64,000 nt of DNA from Hyphomonadaceae bacterium (GTDB lineage: Bacteria; Pseudomonadota; Alphaproteobacteria; Caulobacterales; Aquidulcibacteraceae), in the NCBI GenBank assembly GCA_016791425.1, contig JAEUMQ010000001.1, positions 127,138 through 191,137 of the forward strand. The letters are read 5' to 3'. The translations under genes and the position numbers were made by a program. The notes under the pieces were generated by a model. The model made no database searches. It was not told the origin of the DNA and was given only the letters and a program-made list of their open reading frames with translations. Shown here piece after piece: positions 43,544-52,131 of this stretch. Position 1 is the first letter of the stretch, and every line of letters begins with the position of its first letter.

Positions 43544-43636
43544 GCAGAGCTTAGAAGGCCGTATCGGACATCCCGGACGCGAAGGCGGGGCGCATGCCCC
43601 ACCCCAAGCGTTGGGATCCCGCGCAAGACACGCACC

Positions 43637-43665
43637 AAGGGCGAGGCTCCGGCCTCGCCCTTTTT
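43637..43665 (+). terminator. Rho-independent terminator of groESL
   Basis: AAGGGCGAGGC pairs with GCCTCGCCCTT across a four-base loop, followed by a run of five T from 43661. It is the best terminator in the window and lies 94 bases after the groEL stop. Confidence 0.88.
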
Positions 43666-43729
43666 GTTTGCGCCCTGCCGTAGCGAACCTGTAATTAACC
43701 CCCAGGGGTTGCGTTCGGGGAGACGCCAG

Positions 43730-44827
43730 ATGGACTCTTCAGCCTTTAGTTGGGTGCCAAATATCCCTGAGTCATTGCAGGCTGTCTTCATCTCCCTGGC
43801 CACCGCCCTGGCGTTCGCCATAGCGCGTTGGATCGGTTCGAGCCTTTACCGACTCTGGAAAGAGTACGCTGAACGCAATCGCGCCGCTCGCGAGACCCCC
43901 AAAATCGAGCGTCTGCAGGCGCGCCTCGACAGCATCCGACAGGTGCAAGAGCGCCCGACTATATTCATTGCCCGCTGTGTGCGCGGCATTTTAGGCCTGC
44001 TGGCGCTCTTCATTGTCTACTTTGTCGTTCAATATGTGTTGGGAGACATGCTTGCTGTCCCTGTTTCCCTGGGTCCCTTCCGACTTTCCGCAAGCCAACT
44101 TGTCCTCAGCATGGTGTTGACGGCGGCGTTCGTCACGCTGTCTTCAGCCTGGGCCTTTGTGCGCCCGCACGCGAGCTTCGAAGCCTTCGAGCAACGTGCA
44201 GAAGAAAACATCAATCGCCTGAGAGCGAAGATTTCCGTAAGCGAAGCGGACGAGGCGGAGGCGCAAAAACTAGCCACCCAAGCCGAAACCGACAGGGAGG
44301 TTCTCGAGGTCGGGCCGCCCCCCGCACCAGCGGTCAAACCGGCTGCACCGCTCCCACCTCCCGCAGCGACCGCAAGCGGCGGCGCCGACTGGCGTCGCGG
44401 CCAGATTCATCAATGGACCAAGAAGAGGTACGGCCACATCCTGGGGGATGACGGACAAACTTACTACGCCAACATCAACAGCCTCGTTGGCACCCGCACG
44501 CCGCCCCCCGGCTCTGTCGTGTACTTCCGCCCTTCGGGACATACACATGGGGGACCCTACGAGAGCGCGGATGTGATCCTGCCAGTTGATCAGGTCGTGG
44601 AGGGCGTCGTCTCGGAGGTCCTTCCCACTCGCGCCTTCTCGATCGCACGGGTCACCGACGCCAACGGCAAGGCCCACCATCTGCCGATGCCGTTTTCCCT
44701 CACCGTAGGCGGAAACAAATTCCGCAACGGCGAGCGCGTCAAATTCCAAGTTGGCGTCAATCGGAAGCGTACACCGATGGCAATCGGCGCAGTGCCTGTA
44801 GGCGCTGAGGACCCGATGCCGGCCTGA
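43730..44827 (+). CDS. Membrane protein with two C-terminal OB/cold-shock-like domains
   Basis: 365 residues from the ATG at 43730. Three hydrophobic segments (about 16-34, 84-105 and 120-145) are followed by a helical coiled stretch (150-193) and a Pro/Ala linker (195-215). Residues 222-283 (RGQIHQWTKKRYGHILGDDGQTYYANINSLVG..., VVYFRP) and 288-355 (VEGVVSEVLPTRAFSIARVTDANGKAHHLPMPFSLT..., GERVKFQVGVNRK) look like two OB folds of the cold-shock type; the aromatic RNA-binding motifs are only partly kept. Its base composition is more AT-rich than neighbours. No known family; RNA binding at the membrane is a guess. Confidence 0.65.
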   Translation: MDSSAFSWVPNIPESLQAVFISLATALAFAIARWIGSSLYRLWKEYAERNRAARETPKIERLQARLDSIRQVQERPTIFIARCVRGILGLLALFIVYFVVQYVLGDMLAVPVSLGPFRLSASQLVLSMVLTAAFVTLSSAWAFVRPHASFEAFEQRAEENINRLRAKISVSEADEAEAQKLATQAETDREVLEVGPPPAPAVKPAAPLPPPAATASGGADWRRGQIHQWTKKRYGHILGDDGQTYYANINSLVGTRTPPPGSVVYFRPSGHTHGGPYESADVILPVDQVVEGVVSEVLPTRAFSIARVTDANGKAHHLPMPFSLTVGGNKFRNGERVKFQVGVNRKRTPMAIGAVPVGAEDPMPA

Positions 44828-45140
44828 TGGTCATGGCGTCATCGGCGCGATAAAGGCCAAATGCCGGCCTCGCTCTCTTGAGGGTAGGCATTAGGCAATC
44901 GCGCGGACGAGAGATCAAATCACCTCCCGTCGCCCCCGTCTGCCCGCGCCCGCACATTCGTCGCGCCCGTCCCGCCGCCGGTCGCGGCCGGGTCAAGGAC
45001 GAACACCCGCCCCAGAGCGACAATGCGACCAATGGGGTCGTTCTTGCGACCGATGCGCTGCGCCATCAGCCCGGCGACGTTTAGCTTGACCCTGGGTGAA
45101 CGCGCGCGGAGCCAACCGCGCCTCTCGCGAGGTGACGGGC
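44828..45140. other. Intergenic region without recognisable genes
   Basis: These 313 bases lie between the OB-domain gene and the histidine kinase. I see no ORF with a plausible product, no tRNA-like fold and no clear terminator. Short GCGACC repeats occur near 45020-45055. It probably holds the kinase promoter. Confidence 0.6.
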
Positions 45141-46244
45141 ATGCGGCGCTGGCTGGTTTGGCTGCAAGGGGAGTCTGATCCCAAGGGCGAGCGGCTGCGC
45201 GCCTTCCTGATCTTCCAGGCCGTGTTCTGGACCGCCGCGCTCCTCATCCGCACCTTCGCGGCGCTGGAATACCGCCCGCATCTGGCGTTCGGCTACCTGC
45301 CCGACCGCATCCTCATCGTGCTTGCCAGCATCGCGGGCACCACGCTGGTGCATGCGGCGCTGCTGCGGGTGGAGGGCTGGTCCCAGCTCCGGCGGATGGC
45401 GCTCGCGTTCGCGCTCTGCCTCTTGCTCATGCCGCCGATGGGCACGCTCGAGCTCTCGCTGGCGGCGCGCCTCGGGCAGGAGGAGGCCGGCGGCGTCTCC
45501 TTCGCCGAATACGTCCTGCAGTTCGGTTGGATCTACGTGATGTGGATCGGTTATTATTTCGCGCTCGACCAGCTCTACCGCACCAAGCGCGCCGCCGAGG
45601 CGCACGCCAGGGCCGATCGCCAGGCGCACGCCGCGGAGCTGAAGATGCTCCGGTATCAGCTCAATCCGCATTTCCTGTTCAACTCGCTGAACGCGATCTC
45701 CACGCTGGTGCTGGAGAAGAAGAACGCCGAGGCCGAGGCGATGATCCTGCGCCTTTGCCGCTTCCTGCGTCACACCGTGGACATCGATCCGGCCCCCTTG
45801 TCGCGCCTGGGCGATGAGGCGCGCATCCAGCGCATCTATCTGGAGATCGAGGCGGTGCGCTTCGGCGACAATCTGCGCGTCGAATGCGACGTGCCCGCGG
45901 AGCTGCACGATTGCCAGGTGCCCTCGCTGCTGCTGCAGCCGATCATCGAGAACGCGATCAAGCACGGCGTCTCGCGGCTGCCCGACGGCGGCTGGATTCA
46001 CATCCGCGCGCAGCGCGAGGGCGCGCGCCTCAAGCTCACCGTGGAGAATGACGGCCCGCCGCTGCGCGAGGACATCGCCGAGCATCGCGGCGTGGGCCTG
46101 CGCAACACCGAGGAACGCCTGCGCACGGTCTATGGCGCGGCCGCGCACGTGCGCCTCACCGCGCGTCCGCAGGGCGGCGCGCGGGTGGAGATCGTGCTGC
46201 CGTGCGAGCACGCCGCACTCGAGCGCGAACTCGCGCCGGCGTGA
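45141..46244 (+). CDS. LytS/YehU-type sensor histidine kinase
   Basis: 367 residues from the ATG at 45141 (a GTG at 45096 is in frame). About four membrane segments in the first 150 residues (RAFLIFQAVFWTAALLIRTFAAL, ILIVLASIAGTTLVHAALL, MALAFALCLLLMPPMGTLELSL, YVLQFGWIYVMWIGYYFAL) precede a His_kinase domain (ELKMLRYQLNPHFLFNSLNAISTLVLEKKNAEAEAMILRLCRFLRHTV, with the phospho-acceptor His in NPHFLFN). The HATPase_c block has IIENAIKHGVSRL and GVGLRNTEERL. This class usually pairs with a LytTR response regulator, but none is adjacent; nhaA follows instead. Confidence 0.88.
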   Translation: MRRWLVWLQGESDPKGERLRAFLIFQAVFWTAALLIRTFAALEYRPHLAFGYLPDRILIVLASIAGTTLVHAALLRVEGWSQLRRMALAFALCLLLMPPMGTLELSLAARLGQEEAGGVSFAEYVLQFGWIYVMWIGYYFALDQLYRTKRAAEAHARADRQAHAAELKMLRYQLNPHFLFNSLNAISTLVLEKKNAEAEAMILRLCRFLRHTVDIDPAPLSRLGDEARIQRIYLEIEAVRFGDNLRVECDVPAELHDCQVPSLLLQPIIENAIKHGVSRLPDGGWIHIRAQREGARLKLTVENDGPPLREDIAEHRGVGLRNTEERLRTVYGAAAHVRLTARPQGGARVEIVLPCEHAALERELAPA

Positions 46245-46347
46245 TCGTCCGGGCTGGCGGGAATGTGATCGTCATAACGGCCGCATAACCTGCTGCTGCG
46301 CCTGCCTCAGGGTTGGCGCCGCGCGCTTCCCTCGTTACCCCCTCCCG

Positions 46348-47676
46348 ATGGCGAAGGACACCAAGGCCGGCTTCTGGGGCCGCGACACCACTCCCGGCTA
46401 TGTGCTGCTGGCGGCGACGGCGGTTTCGTTCCTGCTGCTGAACGGCCCGCTCGAGCCAGCGGTGCATCATGCGCTGGAGGACGCCTTCGCGCGCATCGCG
46501 GTCGGCGCCGTCACGATCCCGGTGAATTGGCACATCGTCATCAATGACGGCCTTATGGCGATCTTCTTCCTTTACGTCGGGCTCGAGCTGAAGCGCGAGA
46601 CGGTGGAGGGTCCGTTCCGCAATCCGCGCGAGGCGGCGCTGCCGATCGTCGGCGCGGCGGGCGGCATGGCGGTTCCTGCGCTGATCTATCTGATGATCGC
46701 CGGCGCCGCCGACCCGTCCTACGTGCGCGGCTGGGCGATCCCGGCCGCGACCGACATCGCGTTTGCGATCGGCGTGCTTTCGCTTTTGGGCGCGCGCGTG
46801 CCGCCAGGCCTGCGCCTGTTCCTGCTCGCGCTGGCGATCATCGACGATCTGGGCGCGATCCTGGTGATCGCGCTCTTCTACACCACCAACATCACCGGCT
46901 GGGCGCTCGGCGGAGCGCTCGTGTCGTTCCTCGTTATGCTGGGCATGAACCGCGCGGGCGTGAAATCGCTCCTGCCGTATTGGCTGCTCGGCGCCGTGAC
47001 CTGGGGCTTCATGCTGCTCTCCGGCGTGCATGCGACGATGGCCGGCGTGCTTACCGCGCTTGCCGTGCCGATGCGCGCGCCGAGCGGCAAGAGCCCGCTG
47101 GTCGTCGCCGAGCATACGCTGAAGCCCTGGGTGCAGTTCGGGATCATGCCGTTGTTTGCAGTGGTGAACGCCGGCGTGCCGCTCGCGGGCGCGACCGCCG
47201 CGCTCTTCACCCATCCCATCACGCTCGGCGTCGGCCTTGGCCTGCTCATCGGCAAGCCGATCGGCATTCTCGCCAGCGCCTATGCCGCCGCGAAGGTGTT
47301 GAAACGCAACCTCCCGTGCGGCCCCGGCGCGATGCTGGGCATGGCCTGCGTGGCCGGGATCGGTTTCACCATGAGCCTCTTTGTCGGCACGCTTGCCTTC
47401 GGTCAGGGCGAGCTTGCCGCGCCGGTGCGCATCGGCGTGCTCGGCGGCTCGCTCTGCTCCGCGCTCGTCGGACTGGCGATCCTCGCCGCCTCGCTGCGCG
47501 CCGAGGGGCGCGTGCGCGATGCCGATCTGGCCCGCGAGGAAGAGATCGCCGAGCGCGCCGGGATCATCGAGGACATCGATCCGCCGACGACAAGCGCTGA
47601 CCTAGCGAGCGGCGGCGCCGATCAGGGCGTGGCGCGCACCCCGAGCGTGAAGCCGCGATCCTCGCCGGGGAAATAG
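46348..47676 (+). CDS. nhaA: Na+/H+ antiporter NhaA
   Basis: NhaA exchanges two protons for one Na+ to control internal pH and sodium. The 442-residue protein has about 12 membrane segments. The paired Asp of the ion site is in LALAIIDDLGAI (Asp166-Asp167), with TDIAFA (Asp136) matching the other conserved Asp. GIMPLFAVVNAGV and GKPIGILASAYAA are typical. It is about 50 residues longer than E. coli NhaA because of a hydrophilic C-terminus. Its last 55 bases overlap the convergent TonB receptor gene. Confidence 0.95.
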   Translation: MAKDTKAGFWGRDTTPGYVLLAATAVSFLLLNGPLEPAVHHALEDAFARIAVGAVTIPVNWHIVINDGLMAIFFLYVGLELKRETVEGPFRNPREAALPIVGAAGGMAVPALIYLMIAGAADPSYVRGWAIPAATDIAFAIGVLSLLGARVPPGLRLFLLALAIIDDLGAILVIALFYTTNITGWALGGALVSFLVMLGMNRAGVKSLLPYWLLGAVTWGFMLLSGVHATMAGVLTALAVPMRAPSGKSPLVVAEHTLKPWVQFGIMPLFAVVNAGVPLAGATAALFTHPITLGVGLGLLIGKPIGILASAYAAAKVLKRNLPCGPGAMLGMACVAGIGFTMSLFVGTLAFGQGELAAPVRIGVLGGSLCSALVGLAILAASLRAEGRVRDADLAREEEIAERAGIIEDIDPPTTSADLASGGADQGVARTPSVKPRSSPGK

Positions 47677-49634
47677 CGGTCATTGCCGAACGCGAAATCC
47701 GCGCGCTCGGCATAATCCGTGTTCGTCAGATTGCGCACCACGCCGAAGAGAGCCACGCGGCCATTGACCGCCCATTCGGCGCGCAGATTGAAGACGTCAT
47801 GCCCAGGATAGGTCCGCGTGTTGGCGGCGTTGGTGAAGTATGCGCCCATGTGCGTCCATTCAAGCTCGGTCCGGAGCGCAGCGAAGGGACGCCACGTCGC
47901 GGTCCCGTTCCAGATCCAGCGCGGCGCGGAATCCACATCGTCCCCGCTGGTGATGCTCTCGCCCGCCCGCGAGACCGGATCGTTGAAGCGATAGGTGTGT
48001 CGCGCATAGGTCGCCCAGCCGCCGAGCTCCAGCTTGTCGCCGAGCGGCAGCGCGCCGGAGACTTCCACGCCCTGATGCCGCGTCTTGCCGTCGGTGACGG
48101 TGAAGCCGTCGGCGTTGCGGAACGACGTGTCGCGCTTGTCCATGTGATAGAGCGCAACCTCGACATGCGCAGGCCCGATCGCGCCGCGCCAGCCCAGCTC
48201 GGCGGAGTCCAGCGTTTCGACGCCCTGTCCGCCCGGCGTCTGCGTCGTCTGCAGCGAGTAGAGATCGGTGATCTGCGGCGGCCGCGCGCCGCGCGCGAAA
48301 TTGAGCCAGAACGTGGAATCGTCCGTAGGCGTATAGATCACGCCGACCTTCGGCATGATCGCCTCGAAACTGTCCGTGCTGTCCGCCGGGCGCCGGAAGC
48401 GCCCGAAATCGCCGACCGGCGCGTGATTGGCGTAATCGTATTCGACGTGCTCGCCGCGCAGGCCCGAAACCAGCCGCCAGTTCGGCGCGAAGACCCATGA
48501 CGCCTGCGCATAGAGCGCCGCCACGCGCATATCGACGTCGTAATCGTAGTGCAGCCCCTGCAGATAACCGGCTGGTTGCGTGGCGAGCGCTTGGAACTCG
48601 CGCAAGGAGCCCTGCGTCCAGTCGCCGTCGGCGCCGACGATGAACGACAATGCATCGTTCGGATCCCAATAGAGCGTCGCCTGCAGGCCCCCGCCCCGCT
48701 GGCTGGTCTCTTCAAGCGCCTGCGACGGGAAGAAGGAGAGCAAGAGATCGGTGTCGATCCAGCGCGCATAGGGCGTGAGCCGCAGCCGCGTGTCGGCGCC
48801 GATGGCGCGCTCGAACGAGAAGCGCGCGCGCGCGAGCTGCTCGTCGCGGAACGCGTTGGGCGTGGGATTGGCGCGCGAAAGCGCGCTGTTCTTGTAGGAA
48901 TCGGTTCCCTGGATGAAGCTCGCGGTTTCCTGGTTGAGGTTCCGCGCCGCGATGCGCGCTTCCATGGACCAGGCGCCGAGCGCGGCGTTCCAGCCGACGA
49001 GCGCCTGCTGCTCATCGACGCTGGAATCCGCGCGCCATCCCCCGTCATGGGCAGCGTTGATCCCAAGATAGAGCGGACACGCGCGCGCCTCGACCTGGCC
49101 TGTCGCGCGATCGAACGAGCCGAGGCTCGCCGAAGCGGACGAAACGCCAACCCGGCAATCGCCATGGAGATTGGGCGTGATCACGTTGACGAGCCCGTGC
49201 ACTGCGTTCGAGCCATAGAGCGCCGAGCCCGGCCCGCGCACGACCTCCACGCGCTCGGCGAAAGCGAGGCTCGTCTCGAAAAGCTGGTTCACGTTCGCGA
49301 AGCCCGGGGCGCGGATCGGAACGCCGTCTTCCAGCACGAGGAACGAACCGGCGCTCTGGCCGCCGTTCAGCACCGGCGAACGGATCGCGGGAAGATTTTC
49401 CAGGCCGTTGTTGCGATGGATCGCCACGCCCGGAAGGCGATTGAGCGCTTCGTTGGGCGCCTGGGCGCCGATAAGATCGAGCGTGTCGCGCCCCAGCACG
49501 GCGACGCCGCCGGCAAGCGTCGCGGTCTGCTGCGCGCGCCGCTCAGCGGTGACAACGATGCCATCCTGCGCGAACGCGGGCCCCGCGCACGCCAACGCCG
49601 CGAGCGCCAGCGCCCAGCGCGTCACACGCCTCAT
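47622..49634 (-). CDS. TonB-dependent receptor
   Basis: 670 residues from the ATG at 49634, where MRRVTRWALALAALACAGPAFAQ is a Sec signal. DGIVVTAERRAQQTATLAGGVAVLG and LDLIGAQAPNEALNRLPGVAIHRNNGLENLPAIRSPV are the plug start; ERVEVVRGPGSALYGSNAVHGLVNVIT is the conserved plug end. The barrel runs to the C-terminal signature (DRYFPGEDRGFTLGVRATP). The ligand (siderophore, cobalamin, sugar or other) is not evident; I saw no B12 riboswitch in the leader. It overlaps nhaA by 55 bases tail-to-tail. Confidence 0.93.
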   Translation of the reverse strand: MRRVTRWALALAALACAGPAFAQDGIVVTAERRAQQTATLAGGVAVLGRDTLDLIGAQAPNEALNRLPGVAIHRNNGLENLPAIRSPVLNGGQSAGSFLVLEDGVPIRAPGFANVNQLFETSLAFAERVEVVRGPGSALYGSNAVHGLVNVITPNLHGDCRVGVSSASASLGSFDRATGQVEARACPLYLGINAAHDGGWRADSSVDEQQALVGWNAALGAWSMEARIAARNLNQETASFIQGTDSYKNSALSRANPTPNAFRDEQLARARFSFERAIGADTRLRLTPYARWIDTDLLLSFFPSQALEETSQRGGGLQATLYWDPNDALSFIVGADGDWTQGSLREFQALATQPAGYLQGLHYDYDVDMRVAALYAQASWVFAPNWRLVSGLRGEHVEYDYANHAPVGDFGRFRRPADSTDSFEAIMPKVGVIYTPTDDSTFWLNFARGARPPQITDLYSLQTTQTPGGQGVETLDSAELGWRGAIGPAHVEVALYHMDKRDTSFRNADGFTVTDGKTRHQGVEVSGALPLGDKLELGGWATYARHTYRFNDPVSRAGESITSGDDVDSAPRWIWNGTATWRPFAALRTELEWTHMGAYFTNAANTRTYPGHDVFNLRAEWAVNGRVALFGVVRNLTNTDYAERADFAFGNDRYFPGEDRGFTLGVRATP

Positions 49635-49745
49635 GTCAGCGGACGGATCAATCGGTGCAGACATCCGAATGAGTGTAGCCACGGCGCGCGCAGCGCTCCA
49701 ATCGCAGCGATGACGCAGGCGTCAGATACAGAACCCTGAAATTGC

Positions 49746-49777
49746 GACGGCGGCGCCAGTTTCCTGGCGCCGCCGTC
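49746..49777. terminator. Strong hairpin between hisG and the TonB receptor gene
   Basis: A perfect 14-base stem (GACGGCGGCGCCAG / CTGGCGCCGCCGTC) closes a TTTC loop. It lies 144 bases after the hisG stop on the minus strand and 112 bases before the receptor start. A T-rich run follows only weakly. It could end hisG transcription or regulate the receptor leader. Confidence 0.55.
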
Positions 49778-49920
49778 TGCTCGTCGCGTCTCATATTGCT
49801 TATTTGAGGGGCGTCTCCTCCCCGAACGCGCGGTCCGCTGCACATCGGCGCGAACGCGAGGAACGTGACCCAACTATGACGAAAGTCAAGCGCAGCAAGA
49901 GTGATCGTGAAGGATTGTGA

Positions 49921-50883
49921 TCAGGTGTTGCACAGGCTCGACGCGAACCGCTGATAGACGCCATTCGGTTGCTCGAAAACGAAATCGCTTTCGCTGACGC
50001 CGATCGAGCCGCCAAGCAATTGCTGCAATGCAGCGCAAACGGCGAAGACGTTCTCGATGGGACAATAGATCTCGAGCAGCGCCCCGCCTTCGACGTCGCC
50101 GGCGAGCTTGCAGCCGAGCGCCGCGGCGCGCTCCAGAATGGGGGCCGGACCCTGCGGACCTGGCGCGACGCGGATGAGCCGGGTGGCTTTGGCGCGGCCG
50201 CGCGCCTCGACGATGTCGAGGAAGTGCGCAAAGGCGGCATGGGTTGCGGGATCCCATTTGGCGGTTCGGCTGGCGACGATCTGCGCCTGCGACCGCAATA
50301 GGATCCCATCCGGGATCCGGCGCAGATGGTTGGCCGCCAGCGTGGCGCCCGACGTGGTGATGTCGATGATCGCCTCGGCAGCCCCTGCCGCGGGCGCGCC
50401 TTCGGTCGCGCCGAGGCTCTCCACCAGCCGGTAGTCGAGCACGCCGTGCTCGTCGAGGAAGCGCCGGGCGAGCCGGGCATACTTGGTTGCGATGCGAAGC
50501 CGGACGCCGGTGCGGGCGCGGTGCTCGGCGCAGACCTCGGCGAAATCCGCGAGGCTGGCCACGTCCACCCAGCTCATCGGCGCGGCGAGCACCAGATCGG
50601 CCCGGCCGAACCCGAGCGGCTTGACGAGGATGCTCGACGCGAGGTCGGGGTCGTTTTCGCGCAGCACGTCCTCGCCGGTGATTCCCACATGCGCGTCCCC
50701 GTCGCGCAGCGTCCGGGCGATCTCCGAAGCGGAAATGAGCCGCACCTCAATCCCAGGTAGCGGCAGCGCGCCCTGATAGAGCCGGTCCGCGAGCGCAAGC
50801 GGCAGCCGGCAATCGGCGAGGAAGCCCGCGGACTGCTCCTGCAGGCGCCCCTTCGAGGGGATGGCGAGGATGAGCGCGCTCAT
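49921..50883 (-). CDS. hisG: ATP phosphoribosyltransferase HisG (long form)
   Basis: HisG joins ATP and PRPP in the first step of histidine synthesis. 320 residues: LAIPSKGRLQEQSAGFLADCRLPL, RLISASEIARTLRDGDAHVGITGEDVL and the PRPP-type loop GAAEAIIDITTSGATLAANHLR are present. Although it has the extra C-terminal region of the long form, it is paired with hisZ (four-base overlap), which is characteristic of HisG-HisZ complexes in many bacteria. Histidine feedback is therefore probably mediated through the complex. Confidence 0.93.
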   Translation of the reverse strand: MSALILAIPSKGRLQEQSAGFLADCRLPLALADRLYQGALPLPGIEVRLISASEIARTLRDGDAHVGITGEDVLRENDPDLASSILVKPLGFGRADLVLAAPMSWVDVASLADFAEVCAEHRARTGVRLRIATKYARLARRFLDEHGVLDYRLVESLGATEGAPAAGAAEAIIDITTSGATLAANHLRRIPDGILLRSQAQIVASRTAKWDPATHAAFAHFLDIVEARGRAKATRLIRVAPGPQGPAPILERAAALGCKLAGDVEGGALLEIYCPIENVFAVCAALQQLLGGSIGVSESDFVFEQPNGVYQRFASSLCNT

Positions 50884-51962
50884 GGCTTCGCCGCCAATTC
50901 GATGCGCGCGGGACGCAGCGCGAAGCCGGCGCCCCTGATCGGAGCGCTCTTGGACGCGGCGCCATTGAGCCGCTGCGTGAGCGCATCATAGCGCCCACCG
51001 CCCCCGAGGCTGGCGCGTTCGCCGAGCGCCGGGGCCTCAAGCTCGAAGACGAAGCCGTCATAATAGGCGAGGTTGCGCCCAAGCCCCGGCGTGAAGCGCG
51101 TGTCCTTCGGCAGGCCCGCAAACCGCGCGGCGGCCGCGTCGAGCGCCGTGCGTGCGCTCTTGGCGACGTTGGGCAGCAGCTTCTCCACCGCCGCCAGGCC
51201 CTTGCTGATCGGCGCGTCGATGTGCGTGAGCTCGTGCAGCAGCGCGATCTGCGCACGCGTGGGCTTCGCCGCGCGCTGCGCCTCGGCGCGCGCGCTGAGC
51301 CGCCGCGCGACATCGCCGAGCGATCGTCCGCCCACCGGCACGATATGCGCGGCTGAAAGGAGATCGGCGAGCGCCGCTTCCGGATCAGGCGCCGCGGCGA
51401 GCGCATCGGCGAGCGCGCCGCGCGCGACCGGCGCGTCGTTGGCGATCTCCGCCTCGAGCGCATCGAAACCGTGCGGGCGCTTGAGCGCGCGCTTTACCCG
51501 CTCGGCCCAATGCGGATGCAGGCCGCTGCCATCGACGAACGCCGCGACGAGCGCGAGATCGCCGACCCGCAGCGCTGGCGTCGCCCCCGCCGCGCGGCAC
51601 GCATCGAGCGCGCAGCCGAGGATGGCCGCATCGTCCGAAGGCCCGAGCCATTCCGCGCCGATCTGCGTGAACTCGCTCTCCCGCGTCGTCGCGCTCTGCC
51701 GGCGGAAGACGAGGCCCTCATAGGCGACGACGCCGCTCGTCTTCTTCTGCGCAAACGCCGCGCGCAGCGCCGGGATGGTCATGTCCGGCCTGAGGCAAAG
51801 CTCGCCGTCGTCGTCGAGGATAAGATAGGCGCGCCGCCGGATGTCCTCGCCGGAAAGCTCAAGGTAAAGCGCGGCCGGCTGCAGCACCGGCGGATCGAGC
51901 CAGACGGGCGCGTGCGCATCGATCGCTTGGCGGAGCGCGAGGCGGACCGGATCGAGGCTCAT
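50880..51962 (-). CDS. hisZ: ATP phosphoribosyltransferase regulatory subunit HisZ
   Basis: HisZ is a catalytically dead class II aaRS-like subunit needed by HisG. 360 residues from the ATG at 51962: LDPPVLQPAALYLELSGEDIRRRAYLILDDDGELCLRPDMTIPALRAAF is the HisRS-like core with the motif 2-like FRRQSATTRESEFTQIGAEWLG. The anticodon-binding domain of HisRS is absent. It overlaps hisG by four bases and lies downstream of hisS, with a paired-hairpin element between them. An upstream extension of the frame runs through that element and is not real. Confidence 0.9.
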   Translation of the reverse strand: MSLDPVRLALRQAIDAHAPVWLDPPVLQPAALYLELSGEDIRRRAYLILDDDGELCLRPDMTIPALRAAFAQKKTSGVVAYEGLVFRRQSATTRESEFTQIGAEWLGPSDDAAILGCALDACRAAGATPALRVGDLALVAAFVDGSGLHPHWAERVKRALKRPHGFDALEAEIANDAPVARGALADALAAAPDPEAALADLLSAAHIVPVGGRSLGDVARRLSARAEAQRAAKPTRAQIALLHELTHIDAPISKGLAAVEKLLPNVAKSARTALDAAAARFAGLPKDTRFTPGLGRNLAYYDGFVFELEAPALGERASLGGGGRYDALTQRLNGAASKSAPIRGAGFALRPARIELAAKP

Positions 51963-52117
51963 CCCCCTCCCCCTTGCGGGGAGGGGGCGGGGGGCGGGGG
52001 GCGATCGTTCCGTACAAAGACGTTTGCAGCGAAGCGCCGGGCGCAAATCTCCAGGCGGAGCGTCCAAGCCGAACGCCCCCCCTCCCTACCCTCCCCCGCA
52101 AGGGGGGAGGGGGAGTT
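51960..52117. repeat. Paired-hairpin intergenic element, copy 2
   Basis: Between hisS and hisZ, a hairpin (CCCCTCCCCCTTGCGGGGAG) plus a G-rich run is mirrored by a C-rich run and a second hairpin (ACCCTCCCCCGCAAGGGGGG) after about 80 bases. The layout matches copies at 12976 and 58227. The inner bases differ between copies. It splits the histidine gene set and may reduce read-through. Confidence 0.75.
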
Positions 52118-52131
52118 TCTTCTTGCGTCGT

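Noticed and set aside
49635-49920. Cobalamin riboswitch before the TonB receptor
   Set aside because: No B12-box or characteristic core seen; only a simple hairpin.
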